Below are positions 59,182 through 64,000 of a stretch of 64,000 bases of DNA, piece by piece. The notes under the pieces were generated by a model. That model saw nothing but the letters and a program-made list of their open reading frames with translations, did no database searches and was not told the origin of the DNA. A program made the position numbers and the translations under genes. The first letter of the stretch is position 1. Every line of letters starts with the position of its first letter. Source of the stretch: Calliopum simillimum (Eukaryota; Arthropoda; Insecta; Diptera; Lauxaniidae). The stretch spans positions 114,661,309 to 114,725,308 of the forward strand of contig OX638368.1 of the NCBI GenBank assembly GCA_951812925.1, read 5' to 3'.

Positions 59182-59199
59182 TGTTGGTATTATATTTTT

Positions 59200-59760
59200 T
59201 ATCGCAGAATTTGATTTTTTTTCTTTATTTGATTATATGATCAAACAGTTTCGCCAACGTGGGTTGCTTAACGATTGCACGATTATTAGTGATATCATTT
59301 CGGTTACCCGATTTGAAAACTGGAGTAATTGTGCATAATTTCCAACTATCTTAAAACGTTCCTGCATCGAGGCAAGCATTGAAAATAATTGCTATGGGTT
59401 CAGCAATATCTACAATATTAGCTACGCAATTTTTAAAAAATATCGGTGGGAAGTCATTGCGCCTACATTTTGCACTAGGTTTTAACTCAAATATAGCAAA
59501 TGAGACATCAGTTTCTGCAACAACAAAATTCTGAATACCTGCAAGATTTGGAGACTCGAAGTTACTATTGACAGAGGTATTAAAGGTTTCGTAAACGGTT
59601 TGAAAAAATTTTCCAAATAGATTACAAGAACCGAGACAACTACTACTTTCTTCATCATTGTTTACCATGCTTGTAGGAAATCCATTAGTATTACGTTTAG
59701 AATTAACATAATGCCAAAAAGCTGTTGGATTAGATTTAAGATTAGATTAAGATTAGATTT
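59200..59760 (-). pseudogene. Second LINE fragment: RT N-terminal part
   Basis: Minus-strand 59668-59351 reads KFFQTVYETFNTSVNSNFES, ELKPSAKCRRNDFPPIFFKN and PIAIIFNACLDAGTF, the region before and at the start of a CR1/Jockey-type RT; broken frames continue to an LFDHIIK motif near 59235. It matches the part missing from LINE B and may be its other half. Confidence 0.7.
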
Positions 59761-59900
59761 AGCTATATAACTCGCTGTAGGTCACGTGTTTTACCATACA
59801 CAAATAAATCTCATACTGACTTAGATTTATTTTAAACCTTTGTATAAATCTCAACAGAGCTACCAATTTTGGCCATTTTCTACCAAGTATCACCCCTTAA

Positions 59901-60411
59901 CCCTTTAACTGTTTAGTTTTGTTTCGAAAAACTTTTTCTGCCTGCTTAATTATTTTCCAGCGAAGACGAGTATACTCGACATAAACAGAGTAAAATGTTT
60001 CTATATAAAAGTAGGCAATTATACATATGATTAAAAATCAAACGTTGCGTGTTGGTTTTTTAGAAAATATATATTTTTATTCGTTGTTAACAAACAAAAT
60101 TTATTTCATTGATAAAAAAATATCACATAAAATCGTTTTGTAACGGTGCTTCTCCAGAATTTGTTATTTCAGCTTAATACAAGCTATTGTGAATTAAAAT
60201 AAATAAGGTTGCCAGACTAACAAATATTCTAAATTGTACATTTTTTAAAAGATCTTTATTTGCCCTTTTTCAGGGAAAAAAAAATTACAGTTGATTCGTT
60301 TAACAATAATACGAATGCGATTTTTTTATCTTCACGACGAGTATACTCGACATAATGCGAAAAATTTTCATTTCGCTCTGACGAGTATACTCGACATAAA
60401 CAGTTAAAGGG
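59901..60411. mobile_element. piggyBac-like MITE
   Basis: TTAA (59897-59900) then CCCTTTAACTGTTTA; right end TAAACAGTTAAAGGG then TTAA (60412-60415). TTAA targets and CCC-starting TIRs are the piggyBac signature. It carries GACGAGTATACTCGACATAA three times (59966, 60336, 60380). No transposase. Confidence 0.85.
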
Positions 60412-60945
60412 TTAACTTTGACAATTGGCATTAAATATCATTTAAAAAGAAGAAAATGGAAGATAAATATTAAGAAATAAATCTTTTCTAACCGGTGCAC
60501 ACGGTGAAATTTTGAGAGTCTAGCGGAACTTTAACCAAAAAACGAAAATGGCTTATAATGAACCAAAATTTACTTTTCCAGTGCTTAAAAGCATAAACCT
60601 TAAGCTAGAATAGTCAAAACTTGGATATTGGAAACACATCGTGGTAATAAGCATCCAAAGTCAGGTGTTACATGAGCTACAAGTAAAAATAAAATTTTTT
60701 AAATTTGTCAACGCTGAATATAAAGCGGTCGTATTTGATAACTTTTATTAGTTTGCATAAAATTAAGACGGTGACAAGATCCATAAAATCTCAGCTTTAC
60801 GCCAGGGTAAGTAGAATAAAAAACTTTGCTGTTATTATTATTATCTTTTTTTTAAATTCCTCCTCATACAAGAAGCACTACTTATATTTCGGGAACTGCA
60901 ACACTAATGTCAACAGCTAAAATCTGGCAACACCATAATAAAGTT
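60412..60945. other. No recognised feature
   Basis: AT-rich non-coding sequence between the piggyBac-like MITE and the mariner fragment. A 71-codon frame (60705-60920) has no recognisable domain. Confidence 0.4.
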
Positions 60946-60947
60946 TT

Positions 60948-61160
60948 ACATTTTTAGCATAAACGTACTCACAACGTTTTGATGTACAAGTGATATTTGT
61001 TTTGTTTCCAGTGAGTTAAGAAAATCAATTTGGCCAAAAAATGGAAATTTCACAACTTTCGACGTAAATTATGTCAACAAGAATGTGTCGATGAACTCAG
61101 TTCTTTGTATGGCGATAAAGCACCATCAAAAACCACAGTATATGGTTGGTATAGTGAAGC
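60948..61160 (+). mobile_element. 5' fragment of the same mariner family as 19576
   Basis: TTTTTAGCATAAACGTACTC and AAAATCAATTTGGC match 19668-19752. The HTH text FHNFRRKLCQQECVDELSSL then YGDKAPSKTTVYGWYSE follows, missing the [12 protein letters not shown] segment. The element stops at about 61160, where LINE sequence starts. Confidence 0.8.
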
Positions 61161-61473
61161 ATGCACATCGGATTTGGAGGTGCAAGAAACATGCATAGTT
61201 AGGAATGATTCTCCTATAACTGGAACCAATATGGTTCGTCAAAATTCTAAAATCCTTTCGGTGAAAACTCGAACACGCATCGGCTCTTGGAATGTCCGAA
61301 CTCTTAATGAACCAGGCAAAATACACCAAGCCGTAAGAGAACTCCACAAATTCAACCTGACGGCGAAAAATTTCTATACTCCGGTAGAGCGCAAAATGAC
61401 ATCCACAGGGATGGAGTTGGATTTTTGTTACGTAAAACTGCAGCAAAGGCAGTTATGGAATGGAAACCTGTAA
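61030..61473 (+). pseudogene. Chimeric frame: mariner HTH joined to LINE endonuclease
   Basis: A single 147-codon frame starts with mariner HTH sequence and runs in frame into IGSWNVRTLNEPGK of the LINE endonuclease. It is most simply two abutting TE fragments that happen to be in frame. The EN domain ends early by frameshift near 61470, so no active product is expected. Confidence 0.75.
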
Positions 61474-63148
61474 ACGAAAGGCTCATTTGGTGCAGATTTC
61501 AAACCCCCGCAAGAAATATTACCATCTTCTAAGCATACTCGCCCACCGAGTTGGCAAAGAAAGAAACCAAAGATGAATTCTACAGCCAGCTAACTGCAGC
61601 AATAAACAGTGCTCACAAGAACGACATCATAATGGTTATGGGCGATTTGAATGCCAAAGTAGGCTCAAAAAACCTTAACCTTGAGCACGTGATTGGCAGA
61701 CATGGTTTGGGTGCGAAAAACGACAATGGAGAGCTTCTCATTGACGCCTGCAATACAGCCGGTGTTGTCGTTGGAGGTACGCTATTCCCACACAAAAAAT
61801 GCCATAAAGATACTTGGGAGTCTCCGAACAACATCACTGAAAATCAAATCGACCACTTCTGCATTAGCAGAAAATGGAGAGGGAGTCTTCTGGACGTACG
61901 AGTAAAGAGGGCCGCTGACATAGGCTCCGACCACCATCTTCTCGTGACTAAAACTTGCCGCTAATAAACGTCTCAGCGAATAATCTGTAGCAAAAAAATT
62001 CGACGTGCTTAAGCATAAGAACGACGAGATACGCAGATCTTTCGTAGAAGAACTTAAAACAGCTCCGTTTCGATTGTGGTGGAAGTATTGAAACATCATG
62101 GAGGGCAGTTAAGACGGCGTTCTTAAACTCCAGAGAAAAAATACTTGGGTTTCAACCCTCGAACAAGAAGCACGAAGCACTGGATGAGCGAGGAAACGTG
62201 GGGTCTTGTTGAAAAAAGAAGAAGCGCGAAAAAATTGAGAGACGACGCTAAAACTAGAGCACAAAAGAACGTCGCCGAAAAAGTCTTTAACTCTCTCAGT
62301 GAAGAAGTCAGGCGATCGTGCAGACAAGACAAAAGAAGAATGTATAACGACCTCGCGAGCGAAGCCGAAAGCGCTGCAAATGCTTAAAATCTCAGGCAGC
62401 TTTACGATATCACCCGCAGATTATCTGGCAGAAAACTCCAACAGAGCCGCCCTATCAAAGACAAAAATGGAAATCTCTTAACATCCGCGGACGAACAACT
62501 TAAGAAATGGAAAGAGTATTTTTGTGATATACTAAATCCCATGTCTACCACATCCCCACAATCAGAATCACCAACTACAACTGCCGCAGTGACTCGCAGT
62601 AGTAGTCGAATACAAACACCACTGCCTATAATCGATGAAATATTGAAAGCTATCCAAAGCATGAAAAACAACAAGGCCGCTGGTATAGATCAAATAACAG
62701 CTGAACTGCTAAAAGCATGCCCCATAACGTCAGCTAAAATTCTCCATCCAGTACTCACCAAAATCTGGAGCGAAGAGCGTTTGCCAGAAGATTGGCTACA
62801 TGGCATGTTAGTCAAACTACCGAAAAAAGGTGACCTAAGCGAGTGCCGAAACTATAGAGGCATTACCTTGCTCTCAGTACCATCAAAAGTATTGACGAAA
62901 GTGCTTCTGAACAGGGTAAACGAAAAACTTGATTCGGCCATTCGATAGCAGCAAGCAGGATTCCGGCGAAACCGATCATGCTTGGATCAAATCAACACCC
63001 TCAGAATAATTGTCGAACAATCATGCGAGTGGCGTGCTGCACTTCAACTTGTCTTCGTAGACTATAGCACTGCCTTCGACAGTATCTCCCGAGAAAACAT
63101 CTGGGTTTCACTGCAACGAAGAGGTATTGCCGCAAAGGCCATTAACTC
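61160..63148 (+). mobile_element. RTE-like LINE, 5' two-thirds, degenerate
   Basis: Endonuclease: IGSWNVRTLNEPGKIHQAVR, VMGDLNAKVG, DHFCISRKWRG and GSDHHLLVTK. A linker with QKNVAEKVFNSLSEEVRRSC follows. RT: IQSMKNNKAAGIDQITAELL, LPKKGDLSECRNYRGITLLS and VDYSTAFDSI. Frameshifts near 61480, 61970, 62390 and a stop at 62946-62948 make it inactive. It breaks off at 63148, where another LINE's poly-A tail begins. Confidence 0.85.
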
Positions 63149-64000
63149 ATTTTTTTTTTTTTATTTTATAACAAGTCAAAAAAGTAATATAATTACAATT
63201 TTAAGTTTTAAAGTCTAGCAACAAGCATCTAGGGCCTTCGGCTATCTTTAATTAGTATTAAAGAATATTATATGTCATAGAATATATTAAGTTTAAATAA
63301 TAGGTTTATAAAATTGCTGATATTGATTTCTGACGGTGTATTAAGTAGGGAAAAAATTGGAGGAATTTTGTGCGTAATTCGTATATTTTCTATTTCTGGA
63401 CAATTGAAGATGATGTGTTCAATGCAGGCTATTTCTGTTTGACAGTGTTGACATATGGGTGCTGAATCTCGTGAAAGATAATGTTGGTGTGTAAGTCTGG
63501 TGTGTCCTAGACGGAACCGAGTATAGGCTATTGTTTTTCTTCTATTTATTGCAATCGGGTAGGTAGGTGGAATTTGATTCGAATTGATGCTTTTGTAGTG
63601 GTGAGAATAAGCTGACCAGTGGGATTTATTAATATATAGTATTTTTTCATCAACTGCATTCCAAATATCTTTTTTAAAAGTTGTGGCAAAAGTAAAAGTT
63701 GGTGTCTTTGTTGCAAGCTTAGCAGCATTATCAGCAGCTGTGTTTCCTGCAATACCAATGTGCCCAGGAACCCAAATTAGTTTGAGTAGAGGAGAGTTAA
63801 TCAATAAATCCCGTATTTGTGAAATGGTTGTGTTATTGTTATTAATATTTTTGACTGCGTGGATAGTGGATAGAGAATCAGAGCATATGATATATTTTTT
63901 GTTTTTCTTGTGAGTTATTTTAATAGCTTGTAGTATGGCTACTGCTTCTGCTGTAAGAATGGAGGTATACCCGGGCAGAGCACCAATACAAAGTAGCTTA
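63149..64000 (-). mobile_element. 3' end of an RNase H-bearing LINE (I/Jockey superfamily), runs off the window
   Basis: A plus-strand T-run at 63149-63163 is the poly-A tail of a minus-strand element, abutting the interrupted RTE-like LINE. The minus-strand frame continues without stop from 64000 to 63268, so the 5' part lies right of the window. Confidence 0.85.
63268..64000 (-). CDS. LINE ORF2 C-terminus: RNase H domain, 5'-incomplete
   Basis: From the window edge: ILTAEAVAILQAIKI (catalytic Glu), YIICSDSLSTIHAV (Asp), LIWVPGHIGIAGNTAADNAA (His/Asp motif), then a C-terminal Cys/His cluster CQHCQTEIACIEHIIFNC typical of I/Jockey-superfamily LINEs. The frame is open to its stop at 63268. 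A Met-initiated reading from 63804 would use a TTG; the real frame simply continues upstream. Confidence 0.88.
   Translation of the reverse strand, partial: KLLCIGALPGYTSILTAEAVAILQAIKITHKKNKKYIICSDSLSTIHAVKNINNNNTTISQIRDLLINSPLLKLIWVPGHIGIAGNTAADNAAKLATKTPTFTFATTFKKDIWNAVDEKILYINKSHWSAYSHHYKSINSNQIPPTYPIAINRRKTIAYTRFRLGHTRLTHQHYLSRDSAPICQHCQTEIACIEHIIFNCPEIENIRITHKIPPIFSLLNTPSEINISNFINLLFKLNIFYDI

Larger units (their letters stand above)
55441..59195 (-). mobile_element. CR1/Jockey-group LINE A, near full length
   Basis: Minus-strand order: ORF1 (59181-58528), ORF2 with EN and RT (58480-55631), 3' UTR, then an A-rich tail (plus-strand T-run at 55444-55460). LINE B RT sequence lies on both flanks, suggesting insertion into B. 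The clade is inferred from the two-ORF plan and RT text; not tested. Confidence 0.8.

Noticed and set aside
58874..59338. 154-codon plus-strand frame with an Ala run
   Set aside because: Antisense of LINE A ORF1; the Ala/GCA repeat is readable on both strands.

Overview
The window looks like nuclear DNA of a higher (brachyceran, probably schizophoran) fly. It is AT-rich, with GT-AG introns expanded by transposable elements (TEs), mariner/Tc1 elements, several MITE families, INE-1/Helentron-like repeats with minisatellite cores, and RTE-, CR1/Jockey- and RNase H-type LINE remnants. I could not fix the species. No bacterial genes or CRISPR arrays were seen.

One host gene accounts for 1433-45352 on the + strand. 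It is a theta-type diacylglycerol kinase (DGKQ ortholog), entered part-way through its first C1 domain because the 5' exons lie upstream of the window. I reconstructed sixteen constitutive exons and two alternative last exons by hand from splice sites and reading phase. All junction phases agree, giving about 1,540 or 1,556 codons in the window. In order the exons encode the end of C1-1, complete C1-2 and C1-3, a single 600-codon Ser/Thr/Asp-rich exon, a Ser-rich linker with a charged tail, the RA region, the catalytic DAGKc lobe with GGDGT, and the accessory DAGKa lobe. Two homologous but diverged terminal exons (39079-39303 and 45176-45352) give alternative C-termini. A pair of in-phase donors (27775/27865) adds an optional 30-residue insert between the lobes.

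The introns hold most of the unusual structure. There is a perfect copy of the 3' splice site and first 44 nt of the RA exon, inserted 2.3 kb upstream and flanked by an 11-bp repeat (16861-16975). A 1.75-kb foldback with ~830-bp arms (23866-25617) would form a long hairpin in the pre-mRNA. A three-deep nest puts a mariner inside a solo LTR inside a MITE (19360-21941). Other elements include a mariner in a mariner (40339-42135), an internally deleted Tc1 (30374-31259), a foldback filling 90% of one intron (2521-3072), and many smaller inverted-repeat elements.

The 3' flank (about 46.1-64 kb) is a TE graveyard with no second host gene that I can support. It holds a hAT-like non-autonomous element, a minus-strand CR1/Jockey-group LINE with an uninterrupted 949-codon EN-RT frame lying inside related LINE debris, a MITE inside that debris, a piggyBac-like MITE carrying a 12-bp palindrome three times, an RTE-like LINE fused to a mariner fragment, and the 3' end of an RNase H-bearing LINE that runs off the right edge.

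All identifications are by eye from translation, motifs and terminal repeats. No database search or alignment was run. TE boundaries supported by both terminal inverted repeats (TIR) and target-site duplications (TSD) are the firmest; those resting on terminal repeats alone are approximate.
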